Shown here: positions 32,158 to 42,500 of the stretch, piece by piece | How positions within the stretch are numbered: position 1 is the first letter of the stretch | How the letters are laid out: each line of letters starts with the position of its first letter | Assembly: GCA_964447535.1 (NCBI GenBank) | Contig: CAYUST010000001.1 | Coordinates: forward strand, 95,952 to 159,951 | DNA length: 64,000 bases | From: CAYUST01 sp964447535 | GTDB lineage: Bacteria; Patescibacteriota; Gracilibacteria; Absconditabacterales; Absconditicoccaceae | Direction: 5' to 3' | Position numbers and translations under genes: made by a program | Notes under the pieces: model-generated | The model's database searches: none | What the model saw: only the letters and a program-made list of their open reading frames with translations | Told to the model about the DNA's origin: nothing

Positions 32158-34260
32158 TTAGCTGTTTTTTGTGTCAGAGTCAGATATTTTCTTGGTTGAT
32201 TCTGTCCTTGGTATGTCAGTTTGTGACTGATTTCCAGGAAGTTTTACTCCAAGTTTATCCAAGGTGAGTAGTCCCAATAAACCATCGGTACTACTACCGT
32301 TTCCTCCACCCACAATTTGCGGTACAAGCTGGACTTTTCCATTGGCAAGCTCTTTTGCAACTTGTAATGAAGTAAATCCATCTTGCCCCATGGCTTCAAC
32401 TTGTTGTTTGTAAGCACTTGCAGTTGCAGTACCAACTTTCTCGATGACTTCTGCTTCTGCACTACCTACCTTTAATTTTGCTTCAGCATCAGCATCAGCC
32501 TTGATTTTGGTAGCATTTGCATCTGCTCCAGCTTTCAACTCAATCGCCTTAGAGTCTCCTTCTTGCCTTTTCACCACAGCTTGTGAGTGGTTGTCTGCAA
32601 TCTGGATTTCTCTTTCTGATTTAACCACCTCAGGTTGCATGTCTGCTTCTGAATTGGATTTTTCAAATTCCTTCCGCTGATCTGCAGCCTCTTTCTGGAC
32701 TTTATACGTCAACTTCATCCTTTCAGCAATATGCTGTTCTTGGAGAGGTTTGAGTAATTGTTCAGGAGGTACTACGTCTCCAATAAGCGTGTCTACACCA
32801 ACTACGTTGTACTCAGTGAGTACTCTGTTGATAGCAACTTTGGCTTCTTGTTGACGCTTGGTACGTTGCTGAATAAATTCCATAGCCTCTGCCTCCTGAA
32901 TACTATTTCTGAAATAGTTCCCGATGGTTGGCTCGAGTACTTGAGAGATCAAATTCTTGAGCGTTCCAAAGCGTGCAATTACCTTGCTCGCGTGTGTATA
33001 GGATATATTCAGAATTTGAGCCACATCTGCACTCATTTGGAAACCATCCTTGGTACGTGCTTTGATGGTCGAAAGATTCTCATCAAGTTTGTGAGACTCA
33101 GTCTTAGCATCAGCCCAGTTCAATACAATATTTGTGGTTGGTACGATTTCGTACTTACACGTCATTGGATTGAGGGGATATTTACCAGGATTGAGTGGAT
33201 CCATTTGCACTCCACGGAAGCCGTTTTTGACAATTGTACCGTGCTTAAACTCTTCTCCTGATTGATCCTCACCAATTTGACCAGTGAATTTTGTAACTAC
33301 ACAGACAGTACCAATTGGAACAAAGGTCATTTGAGCCTTTTCCACTTTAGCGAAATATGGATTAATTCTCCATTCTCCCGGCATAAGCACTTGTTCCTGG
33401 AGTCCACGTCGCCCATGATTTTGCATAAACTCTTCTACCAACTGAAAGCTTCGGTGGCCTTCTATAACTGGCCCTGCGATATCCCCCTCGTCAAGCGTAT
33501 CACCGTCATTGGTAGTAACAACACCAATTTCTTCTGGACCAACCACAATCATCGGATGCTCTTCAATTTTGAACATAAACGTGTTGATGAAGTATGTTCC
33601 TGGATTGAGATATGCACGTTGTGGTCCTCTCTGTCCACCATTTGCATGGAATGCAGTGATGTCTTGGAATGATGAACATTCAACTTCTTTACCCAAGATG
33701 CTACCTGCTCCCAATGCCTGTCCAAACTGAGCTTCAACTGCACCGATGTGTCCTTCATCAATTACTTCTGCTCTAATGAAGTTATGTTCAAACATTTTGG
33801 GGTTTATTCCATAGGTACCTGGTCTCAAATACGCCATTTGAGGCCCCATTTCTCCTCCACCAGTCAAGAATGCGGTGATATCCTGGAAATCGTTACAAGG
33901 AACAACTTTCCCAAGTCCAATTGCTGGGTCGACGCTTTGGCCAAATTTGGCTGTTATCAACCCCAACTGGAAATCAGGAACGATGACGGGATCAATAAAT
34001 GAAATCTTGTACATCCATCGCCAGTAGAAGAACTTCAAACCGGAAGTAAGTAGTTCTGCTTGATAGCCTGCTTCACCATTGGTAGCTACAAGCATACCTT
34101 GAGGGAGATCACCCTTGAGTGACCATGTTTTCTCAAGTAATGCGAGCTTGCCGTTTGGCACAAAGACCCAACCCAAGATCAACTTGGAGAAGAGTAATAA
34201 TACGGGAATTAGGACTACCCATAGTACCCATCCCGGAATTGTTAAACCGAAAATTTCCAT
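32158..34260 (-). CDS. Large SPFH-domain (flotillin-like) membrane protein with internal repeats
   Basis: 700 residues. One N-terminal membrane segment (about residues 11-32) is followed by four copies of a beta-rich repeat, each with a GGxxGPQxAYLxPGTYxIN-like core (near residues 140, 210, 290 and 360; the later two are more diverged). An SPFH-like part and a long Ala/Glu/Lys-rich coiled coil follow (EIQIADNHSQAVVKRQEGDS and ADANATKIKADADAEAKLKV), and the C-terminus holds GGGNGSS and a Ser/Thr/Lys-rich end. Flotillin-like proteins form membrane microdomains. It contains several dozen glycines, none as TGA, unlike nearly all neighbours. Divergent from mutY. Confidence 0.85.
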   Translation of the reverse strand: MEIFGLTIPGWVLWVVLIPVLLLFSKLILGWVFVPNGKLALLEKTWSLKGDLPQGMLVATNGEAGYQAELLTSGLKFFYWRWMYKISFIDPVIVPDFQLGLITAKFGQSVDPAIGLGKVVPCNDFQDITAFLTGGGEMGPQMAYLRPGTYGINPKMFEHNFIRAEVIDEGHIGAVEAQFGQALGAGSILGKEVECSSFQDITAFHANGGQRGPQRAYLNPGTYFINTFMFKIEEHPMIVVGPEEIGVVTTNDGDTLDEGDIAGPVIEGHRSFQLVEEFMQNHGRRGLQEQVLMPGEWRINPYFAKVEKAQMTFVPIGTVCVVTKFTGQIGEDQSGEEFKHGTIVKNGFRGVQMDPLNPGKYPLNPMTCKYEIVPTTNIVLNWADAKTESHKLDENLSTIKARTKDGFQMSADVAQILNISYTHASKVIARFGTLKNLISQVLEPTIGNYFRNSIQEAEAMEFIQQRTKRQQEAKVAINRVLTEYNVVGVDTLIGDVVPPEQLLKPLQEQHIAERMKLTYKVQKEAADQRKEFEKSNSEADMQPEVVKSEREIQIADNHSQAVVKRQEGDSKAIELKAGADANATKIKADADAEAKLKVGSAEAEVIEKVGTATASAYKQQVEAMGQDGFTSLQVAKELANGKVQLVPQIVGGGNGSSTDGLLGLLTLDKLGVKLPGNQSQTDIPRTESTKKISDSDTKNS

Positions 34261-34451
34261 AAATAAATAATTTTTTTTGTGATTAATAATTTTTAATGAA
34301 CTCTCTGACGGAATATTCTATAAATAATATCCATATAAAGTAAATACATAATATCGTTTTATCGCACAAATGAGATTGACATATCGTGGATATATGATTT
34401 TTTTTGATTGTCTTTTCAACCTACACTCGTACTATACTCGTAGTTTAGTTT

Positions 34452-35273
34452 ATGAGCACGAGTCGCATGGGAGTAGTACGTAAACAACGCATTCAAGCAT
34501 TGCAAAAGAAAATACTTGATCGATATGCACAGCACAAGAGGGTATTGCCATGGAGAGATACCTTCGATGGATACAAGGTGCTGGTCTCAGAAAGTATGTT
34601 GCAGCAGACACAAGTAGACAGAGTGATCCCCAAGTTCAATGCATTTATGCAACGTCTCCCTACTATGAACGATTTGGCGGAAGTAGACAAAGTGACCTTG
34701 CTTACGTTGTGGTCGGGTTTGGGGTTCAATGCGAGAGCACTGCGTTTGCAACAAGGTGCACAGGAAGTATGTGCACGCTTCGGTAATAAACTGCCCAAAG
34801 ATCGTGAAACGTTACGTTCGTTGCCGGGGATAGGACCGTATACATCGGCCTCATTGTTGGCTTTCGCGTACAATATAGCTGCACCAGTCATAGATACTAA
34901 TATCAGAAGGGTGTTGTTGCACGAACTGCAGATTGCAGAACCCACCACGCTCCAGGAACGAGAGGCGCTTGCACTCGCATGCATCCCTGAGTGAAAATCA
35001 AATGATCGACATAATGCGTTGATGGATTATGGTTCTTTGATAGCTACTGCTAAGCGTACATGAATCAAACCATTATCCAAACAATCCACCTTTTCATGAT
35101 CAGTCAGACAGGCGAGAGGACAGATTCTCAAATCACTGTTGGCGCATGGTCATCTTTCTCAAAAGCAGTTGCTTGATCTCGTGCCCCATCAACATCTCGA
35201 AAGAGCATTAGCGACGTTGATCAAAGAGGGGACGATTGTGTTGGAGAAGAGGAAATATGGGATAAAGAAATAA
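34452..35273 (+). CDS. mutY: A/G-specific adenine glycosylase MutY (short form)
   Basis: 273 residues. Removes adenine mispaired with 8-oxoguanine. Catalytic Glu in ESMLQQTQVDRV after VLPWRDTFDGYKVLVS; helix-hairpin-helix RSLPGIGPYTSASLLAFAYN; catalytic Asp region APVIDTNIRRVLL. The C-x6-C-x2-C-x5-C iron-sulfur cysteines of standard MutY are absent: after MDYGSLIATAKRTGIKP there is no cysteine, and the C-terminal Nudix-like 8-oxoG recognition domain is missing too (about 350 residues in standard MutY). FeS-free MutY proteins are known. TGA glycines at EGKSND, RTGIKP and FSGSV. Confidence 0.88.
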
Positions 35274-35304
35274 GATTTAAGACTCTAGACTCTAGAACCA
35301 ATAT

Positions 35305-35332
35305 TTGACAAAATATAAATAATATGTATAAT
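35305..35332 (+). promoter_or_regulatory. Strong sigma70-type promoter
   Basis: Consensus TTGACA at 35305-35310, 16-base spacer, consensus TATAAT at 35327-35332. No convincing protein gene follows; the sequence up to the terminator at 35643 is the candidate RNA. Confidence 0.75.
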
Positions 35333-35338
35333 ATATTT

Positions 35339-35672
35339 GCGGTGCATGTGTAGGTTGTGACGGGCGATACGATTCATTTACATCTCCAAAAAAAATTTAT
35401 GCAAATAAAATTTTATGGTTGATGTAATTGTACCAATCCCTTGTGGATTGGTATGCCTCACTTAGTTGCATTACAAACCTGGCTACACATCATAATACCG
35501 ATGGCGCTTGTATAGGTATTGAGAGAAACATGATGTGCTGAGTCCTTTTTGACAGTAGTGTCGTGGCATGATGATGCGTTCTTATTGGCATCTGACTGAT
35601 CTTTCAATGTACTATCGTGCTAGTTCTTTCAAAAACAAAATGAAGCGTCTCTGCATAAGAGGCGCTTTTCCC
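35339..35672 (+). ncRNA. Candidate structured non-coding RNA
   Basis: About 330 nt between a consensus promoter and a rho-independent terminator, in a 425-base stretch with no recognisable gene. It holds a perfect 8-bp hairpin ACCAATCC/GGATTGGT with loop CTTGT (about 35428-35448), enclosed by outer pairing TGTAAT/ATTACA. I looked for the conserved cores of RNase P RNA, tmRNA and SRP RNA and did not see them. Short frames exist (for example 38 codons from ATG 35399 and 42 codons from ATG 35530) but resemble nothing. Class unknown. Confidence 0.45.
35643..35672 (+). terminator. Rho-independent terminator of the candidate RNA
   Basis: 9-bp stem AAGCGTCTC / GAGGCGCTT with one G-T pair, loop TGCATAA, followed by TT and a pyrimidine-rich tail. 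It also lies downstream of the convergent kinase gene's end. Confidence 0.75.
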
Positions 35673-35698
35673 TTTATTGTTTATCCTTAGAATACGTA

Positions 35699-36745
35699 TT
35701 AGAGTTCTGGTATCGTAAGTAGTTTGAGGCTATCAAGATCACCTATCACTCTATAATCACCCTCAATATAGTGTCATTTATATTTCTTCGTATGACGATC
35801 ACTGATAGAGAGTTTTGCTTGACGAGGTCTTTCACGCTCTGTGCCTGATTTATCAAAATCAATGAAATAAATTTTACCATCTTCACCAAGAATTATGTTT
35901 CTATGAGTAGTATCATTGTGGTAGAGTCATTCTTGATGCATGGAAGAAATGTAAGCAACTAATGCATCTTGTAATACTTCTACAGTATTTGGAGAAAGTG
36001 ATCATAAGCCAAAATCTGCGCTCAGACGATCAAAAATGCGTGCTTGTTTTTGTTCTTTGTAAGTTCACTCCATTTGGTGTAGAGAAAAATCTCAGAGATA
36101 ATTATCATAAAACTCATTCTCTGGGTAGCGTTTGAATACACTAAGGAGTAACTCAATTTTCTTTTTGATGTCTTTATCTATTTTACAGTCTGAGTAATCT
36201 TCAATTGGTCAAAGTATTTCTTTCGCTTTCAACTCTCCCATCTCTTTGACAAGTTCTTGATAGAGAAGGGGGAGCACCTTTGATAATTTATAGCTATAGA
36301 GGGTCATCCCTTCAATAAAATCCATGATTAAGTACATTTCTCCATCATCATCATTTTTGATACCATAGACCTTGGGTACTCAGATGAAAGGGGAGTTATA
36401 TTTTTTTGAGAATCTGTACATTTTGAGATGATTATAATACTCAAAAATGAGTTTCTCATTTTCATCTTGGTTTTTTCTGCATTTAACAACCAAAAATTTC
36501 TGATGTTTACCTTCATTTATTGTAACATCTACAACATACACTCTACCGTTGTATCCCTCACTATAATAGTCAGTTTCTTTGTTGATGGAGTGCATATAAT
36601 TAAAGATTTGTGTATATGCGTCTTGGGGAAGATCTGTCTGGAGAATATCATCTAACTGAGAAGTGACTTTTTCACTGCTCTCTGATAGTTTAGTTTTACT
36701 ATTCTCATTGAGATGATCATCAATGATATCGTGAGAATGGGTCAT
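35699..36745 (-). CDS. Protein-kinase-fold (Kdo/RIO-like) protein
   Basis: 348 residues. C-terminal lobe: MHQEGLYHNDTTHRNIILGE matches the catalytic loop H-x-D-x4-N, followed by GKIYFIDFDKSG, where the DFD replaces DFG. N-lobe: KFLVVKCRKNQDENEKLIFEY (VVK-type Lys and Glu) and the hinge YLIMDFIEGMTLY. The family (Kdo kinase, RIO or aminoglycoside phosphotransferase-like) phosphorylates sugars, lipids or proteins; which one is open. TGA glycines include the one after SPFI. It is the only gene on this strand between 34.3 and 38 kb. Confidence 0.8.
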
Positions 36746-36907
36746 GTTTTTACGACAAAGGACTGAGTAAAAACATAATATACATATTTATCTATAAAAG
36801 TCAATTAATACTGTTGTTTTCCCCATACGAAATACCTCTCTCAAAATTTGCATCTCACCCAAGAAACCCGTATACTTACATATAATTTTTATGTTTAGAG
36901 GATTGCT

Positions 36908-37270
36908 ATGACCTACGTCAATGCACAAAATGATAAAAATGCTTGAATAACCCTAGATAACGACTGTCTTACCAAATGAAGTTGTCGTTTGGATATCTAC
37001 CAAACGTTGGGTATCAGAGAAGATAGTCCAGAAAATAGCACCCAGATATTTGTCCAGGATGCTATTTTGGGGGCGACATTTTTTATTGGTACGATGGCGA
37101 CGATTGGGATGATTATTTCAGGGTTGATGACGGTGTTTGCTGGTGCAGATGAGAGTATGTATGCCAAAGGAAGAAAGTGATTTGTCTATTCTATCATAGG
37201 GTTGTTGTTGTCTATTTTCAGTTACACGTTGATTAGATTTATTCAGTATATTGCGCAAGGACAGAACTAG
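36908..37270 (+). CDS. Small TrbC/VirB2-like membrane protein
   Basis: 120 residues. A short soluble start (NAGITLDNDCLTKGSCRLDI) with two cysteines is followed by two hydrophobic segments separated by a charged loop (MTVFAGADESMYAKGRKGFV). This arrangement resembles the pilin-like TrbC/VirB2 family that is common in CPR genomes, in which the loop with ...DEEAVEKAKK... precedes the second helix. Three glycines are TGA. Similar proteins are encoded at 49.6-51.1 kb. Confidence 0.62.
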
Positions 37271-37298
37271 GACGTGAGTCCCGCGTTGTATTTTGGAG

Positions 37299-37940
37299 AT
37301 GATTTTGTATAGTCACCAATATTTATTTGTGACGGAGTATATGTTGTTTGTGCATCTAGCGCGTGAAGAACTCGTTATTAGTTGTGACGGAGTGACCGAA
37401 TACATCCCATATATTGATCTCGAGAGAGTCTTGCCTGCCAAGATAGTTGCTTGCGTAGAACGTTTTGCACCCACCTCGTGTTGCGTCATCAATGGACCCT
37501 GAGGATTCACCCCCTTGAGAATCGGTACCGTGATTATCAACCTCCTCCAACAATATACCACGCAGATGCAACTTTTCCCTGTATCCAAAATCGACCTCTA
37601 TCGTCACGCAGTGGCGCAAACATTTCTGCCTCCTACGGGCATACTTTGAATAGGGCAAAAGAAAAATATGTTGTTGTTTGCTTTTGCAAACGACCAGCGA
37701 TCACTGATTTCCTCTGAAAATTATGCGGATGCGTTACCCGTATCTTACTTTGTCGACCGAGTAGTTGAGCACCCGCTTCTCGAACTGACTGATCCCCACG
37801 CACGTGTGACGCGAACGTTTACCAATAATGCGATTCATCTTATCTACCAATGAAAAACGTTGGAGATTGCCCCCACAGCAATGGCTTCAGCACAACAACG
37901 AGTCTTCCCAGAATATCTTTTGGAACCGAGTATCGGGTAG
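37299..37940 (+). CDS. tsaB: tRNA threonylcarbamoyladenosine biosynthesis protein TsaB
   Basis: 213 residues, typical for TsaB, a non-catalytic partner of TsaD in making t6A on tRNAs. The core signature VINGPGGFTPLRIGTVIINL matches GPGSFTGLRIG, with the third Gly of the motif as TGA. Second half with HARVTRTFTNNA and APTAMASAQQR. The TAG at 37938-37940 lies directly before the sequence gap, so the gene is complete. ATG 37299 chosen; an in-frame TTG lies two codons upstream. Confidence 0.85.
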
Positions 37941-38040
37941 NNNNNNNNNNNNNNNNNNNNNNNNNNNNNNNNNNNNNNNNNNNNNNNNNNNNNNNNNNNN
38001 NNNNNNNNNNNNNNNNNNNNNNNNNNNNNNNNNNNNNNNN
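37941..38040. other. Scaffold gap (100 N)
   Basis: Exactly 100 undetermined bases, the usual placeholder of unknown true length. The first known bases after it (GGCTCAGAATGAC, 38041-38053) belong to a dispersed repeat, which explains why assembly stopped here. Confidence 0.98.
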
Positions 38041-38058
38041 GGCTCAGAATGACGATAC

Positions 38059-39186
38059 TTACTTCCACTCCACCCGTGTCTGCTCATAACGAGCACGGAA
38101 GGATTCTTGAATCTGTTTTCTGTCTCGTTGCTTGGAGGTGAAGCGTTCTCGACCCTTGAGTAATGAGACTTGATCTTTGGCGTTGACGAGGATGCCACCA
38201 TCTTTTCAGACGAGTTCGGGAGTTGCTCCAGCAGCATATCATAGTACTGGTACACCACATGAAAGCGCTTCCATAGTAGCTAATCACGCACTTTCTTTGG
38301 CAATATTGATGAGACCACGGGCATGACGCAGGACATCCATCTTGGTTTCTGGATCATCGAGTTGTCCCAAGAAAATTACCGTAGGTCCTGCGAGTGATTT
38401 GAGATAGCCTTCATCTGGTCCGGATCCAATCAACAACAAAGGCATCTGTGTTGCATTTGCCAGCAAGATAATGCGATCTACTTCTCTCACAAATCTGACG
38501 AGTCTGCCAATAAACACCATATATTCTTTGGGAGTTTCTACTACTTCACCACTCAAGAAGAGATGGTTGATGCGTGGATAGGCTACTTCAGAACTAAGGT
38601 TATAATATTTATGCGCACATGATGCTGTGTAGTGACTATTGGTATAGATAGGATCATACATTCTTGGCTGCTTGTCCCATTTTCTCAAATAACGCGCGAG
38701 TGGCACGAAAATCCAGCGTTGTCGTGGGCGAAGTTTTTCGATATACTCATTATAATTTTCTCGAATATACTGCATAGGAGAATGCAGATAGAGCATGGTG
38801 GGTGGAAAACGAGTTGCATCTGTGGGGACAATATTTTTGACGCCTGCAAATGAAGAAATGACGACGCGGTCAGGTGCGTAGCGACGTATCTTCCAGCGTA
38901 AGAGCATGACGAGGAAAGGGAGAATGACGATAGTATTACGATAATCGCTGAGGACGTTCAAAAAGGGAATGCGCAATGCATGTACCCAAACCAAAAAACG
39001 AGCGAGCCAGATGGGGAACGCGGTGACTACCTTGTATTTTTTGTGATGTATAGTGAGGGTATGCTGGGTAGAGAGGAGACAGAAAATGTGTGCGTGTTGG
39101 TGAGGGATGGTCTGTACCAGGTCGCGAAAGACGGCTTCTGCACCTGCTGGATTAATTCGTCGATCGTGTACGAAAGCTACTTTCAT
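38059..39186 (-). CDS. Glycosyltransferase family 4 protein
   Basis: 375 residues. N-terminal VAFVHDRRINPAGAEAVFRD is the GT4 acceptor domain start, and the C-terminal half has MVFIGRLVR, LLIGSGPDEGYLKSL, VIFLGQLDDPE, then INIAKESAGLATMEALSCG with the E-x7-E donor motif and PVLGYAAGATPELV. It transfers a sugar from a nucleotide-sugar, probably to a polysaccharide or lipid carrier. TGA glycines fall in the ESAG and LVGKDGG motifs; the first 300 residues have none. ATG 39186 chosen over an in-frame TTG at 39198. The gene ends 18 bases before the gap. Confidence 0.92.
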
Positions 39187-39258
39187 CAATGAGTACAAAT
39201 AAAAAGATTACGTACTTCTTCTTCACGAGTGTACCTATTCTTTTTCAAAGTGCAATTG

Positions 39259-39425
39259 TTTTAAGGAAGCTCTGAAAAATTGAATTTTTACGTATTTTTC
39301 TAGCGTAACGTGTTTTGTCAAACGCCCCGAAAAACCAGTTCACAACGCTTCCTTGAGGAGCCTCTTCAGGCGTCTCTAAAAGTACATTTACGCACTTTTA
39401 GGACTTTTTCAGAGGTACCTTAAAA
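39259..39425. mobile_element. MITE-like element with terminal inverted repeats
   Basis: 167 bp bounded by imperfect inverted repeats TTTTAAGG-AAG-CTCTGAAAAA (39259-39279) and TTTTTCAGAG-GTA-CCTTAAAA (39405-39425), which match at 18 of 21 positions. No transposase. Inside are another inverted repeat (CTAAAAGT / ACTTTTAG) near the right end. The end sequence resembles terminal repeats of some insertion sequences. The rest of the 390-base gap around it holds no gene. Confidence 0.6.
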
Positions 39426-39580
39426 TATTCTCCCTTAAAAGCTCATTTTAGCCAAAAACATACCTTCTTTTTTTGCTTTTTATGGTCAAAAAAGATATAC
39501 TTTGGAAGAGAAAATCAATGGTAAAAGCATGTTAAATATATAGCATTGAAATTGTCCATATCTTTATCTTGTGTGTACGT

Positions 39581-42500
39581 ATGGTTGTTGCACGTTCCAA
39601 GCCATCTGAGTCAGCAGAACATAAGGGGTCTCACCCAAAGACGCCACGTTTCAATTCGTTGGTTTTTTTGCAAGAAGTGATGTTGATGCAACAGGCGAAT
39701 ACACAACAAGGTTTGACCGTACAGCCTTGGGAAATACATACGAAGATGCAAACTTGGTTGGAGCAACAGGGCAAAAAGGAACTACTCATTGAACTCAATA
39801 AGCGACTTCTCGAAACAGGTAAACAAACATGTTCACTCGCAGATATTGCGCATTTGGAGGTGTCTGTAGAGGATATTTTGTCACCACAGTGGCAACAACA
39901 TGCTGAAGACAAGCTTTCTGAAACCAACAAAAAAGGCCTTGCGTTGGTTCTTACGCACCAACTTACACACCATCTCACGTCAGATGAGAAAACGCAATGG
40001 AGTCGTTTGTTGAAGCAGGAGTGATTTCCCACCTCGTTAGCCACCTTTACGCACTACGATGCACATTTTGAAAAGATCACAGAACTCTTTGATACATTTT
40101 TGGCGTGACTAGATCCTACGAGAGCACAAGAGATATATACCACAACTACCGATCAAAAAATTTCCAATCAAACTATCTTGCAGGAATTCTCACGTTTTGG
40201 TATCACCGATGCAACCACCTTCAATCTCTTGAACCACCTAGTTGAAGAAGAAGTAGCGCAGGGGGAGTGGCAACATAATTTACGTGATGCGCAACAAGAG
40301 CTTCAGAACTCCAAACAATTTGTCCAACATATGCCAGGAGGAAGAGCGCTTTTGACGACCTTTCCTTTGGATACTTTTTTCAAAGCGCATCCTGAAATAC
40401 AAGAAAAAACAAAAGACACCAAAGCACTTTTCCTCGCCTATGCACAATGGGTGGGCACCCAAGACAAACCAGTGGGCAACGCCTTAGAAAGTGTAGCAGC
40501 TGAACGAGGTGCTTCAGAACTTTCTCCTCACACCCAAGAGGTTATTTTGTCATGGTTGTGTAATGCCCACCAACTCTTTTTTACCCAACAATGAGGCAAA
40601 GACCTGCTCGCAGGTATGGCACAAGCTCGCATTTCGGGTGAGCAACTCGCACCACATTATAGTGCATATCTTGCACAATTGTATGATCCCACACAGCTCC
40701 ACGTCGATATACCTATCAATGATCACGAGCAGGGGACCATCGTTTTCAAAAAGAAAACCTTGCAAATTGATCGACACGAACTTGATACGCTTGCACATCT
40801 CACCAACGCACTACGTTGCACATGGGAGATTGATGTTGCGAAATCTTCTGTACCACTCGCCTATATCTTGCCTCGTCAAACAATGCAGCTGAATGAAGCG
40901 CACGATAGTACTGGCAAACCAACCAGAATTTTCCCACAATTGACTTACACGCTAACTTCCAAAAATACCCAATCCTCATACCAAGGTATGTTGGCATTGT
41001 TGAGTGAACCACAGGGAGCAGTTGGTGTTTTCTCACCTGACGACTACCAAGATTATTATCGAGGGCATACTGACGAAGAGCCTCAGCCACAGCATGTTAT
41101 TGCCAAAGAGGACATCAAAGCATATACTTTTGATCTTGTGCCAGGACAAACATATCGTGTTTCCTCATCTGCTACGCAACCAGATCCATGGGCAGAATTA
41201 CACTTGATACAAATGCAAGCTATGAGTACTGGAGGTATCGAACTACATGAAGCAGGAGAACTAGCTGATCCTGAGGAAGTATTTGCTGCACCACAATCCT
41301 CACTTGAATCAAAAATCCCCAAGTTCTTCGCCAGTAGATTTATAGGTGACGAAGATATTCCTGCAGAGATTTTGGAGCTCTGGCATCAACGCTATCCGCA
41401 GTGAGCACCACTACCCAAGGCATGGATTGCTCAAGGTATCATCGCATTCAACAAAACATACTTTGAGCAAAAATATAATCTTACTATCACTGATATTCCC
41501 CGTCGTATCAATGGACTCGAACTCAAAGAGTGGATCAAACAAGATCCCACCAACAAAGCATTGTGGTATGATAAAATCTTACCAGAGCTTACTGCGCTCA
41601 AGTCACATGAGGTGACGCATAGATTACTTACGTTCAATCAGGTGGCGACGGAGCATCCTCTCGAACTCAATGATGTGTTTGGCAAACAACTTATGATTGA
41701 TCAAGAAACGTTGTGTGGGATAGCAGAAGGACGTTTTCCTATTACCATGGATGAGAAAACACATGAGAAATTTGTAACTCTTCCACCAGCTAATCAAAAA
41801 GTATCGCTCGGCAGTATAGAATCTCACATTGCACGTTTTATTCCCTGATTTACTTTCGATAGTGTCAAACGTCTCGATACCAAGCATCTCGATGCGTACG
41901 AAAAAGACGAGACAAGTTTGGCGGATTTATGGGAGACAGCAACGTTGCGTGATGCTGTAGATACCATTCATAGAGATATGCCACTACTGCTTACCTGAAT
42001 CAATCGTTTAAACACCGTGAGTACTGACCTCCAAAGACTCACTGCAGATTTGCTCAAACAAGCGAAAAAGTGAACACCACTACAAAAGCTTGTGGAAGCA
42101 GATGCAGCCTCTAGACAAGCTTCCAGAAAGTTTACTCGTGATATGGATATTTTGACTAACGATAGAGCAACGGCTACAGAGTTGGTCAAAAAACAACAAG
42201 ATATGCTCAAGAATTTTGATAAATATATAGATACAATTGAGCATCACATGAACCAAATTAATTCTGTGCTGAGACAAGTAGATCTTGATCCAGCTGAGAA
42301 GACGCGTATTGGAAACGTCCTCGAAACTCAAGCAACACAAATGCTCAACATATATCGTACCTACTATGATTTCTTGACTGCCAAGAACAATGTGACCGAA
42401 GACAAAAAGGATCCTTTGCGAGCAGACGAACGCAAACGTATCGCTTCTGCATATCGAGCTAGAATTCGTGAGAGAGAACGTGAGCTGACTACAAGGTATG

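Noticed and set aside
35399..35515. Short frames inside the candidate RNA as genes
   Set aside because: The longest run is about 40 codons, overlaps the hairpins and matches nothing known; kept only as an alternative reading.
37299..39186. TsaB and glycosyltransferase as truncated by the scaffold gap
   Set aside because: TsaB ends with TAG at 37938-37940, just before the gap, and the glycosyltransferase ends with TAA at 38059-38061, 18 bases after it.
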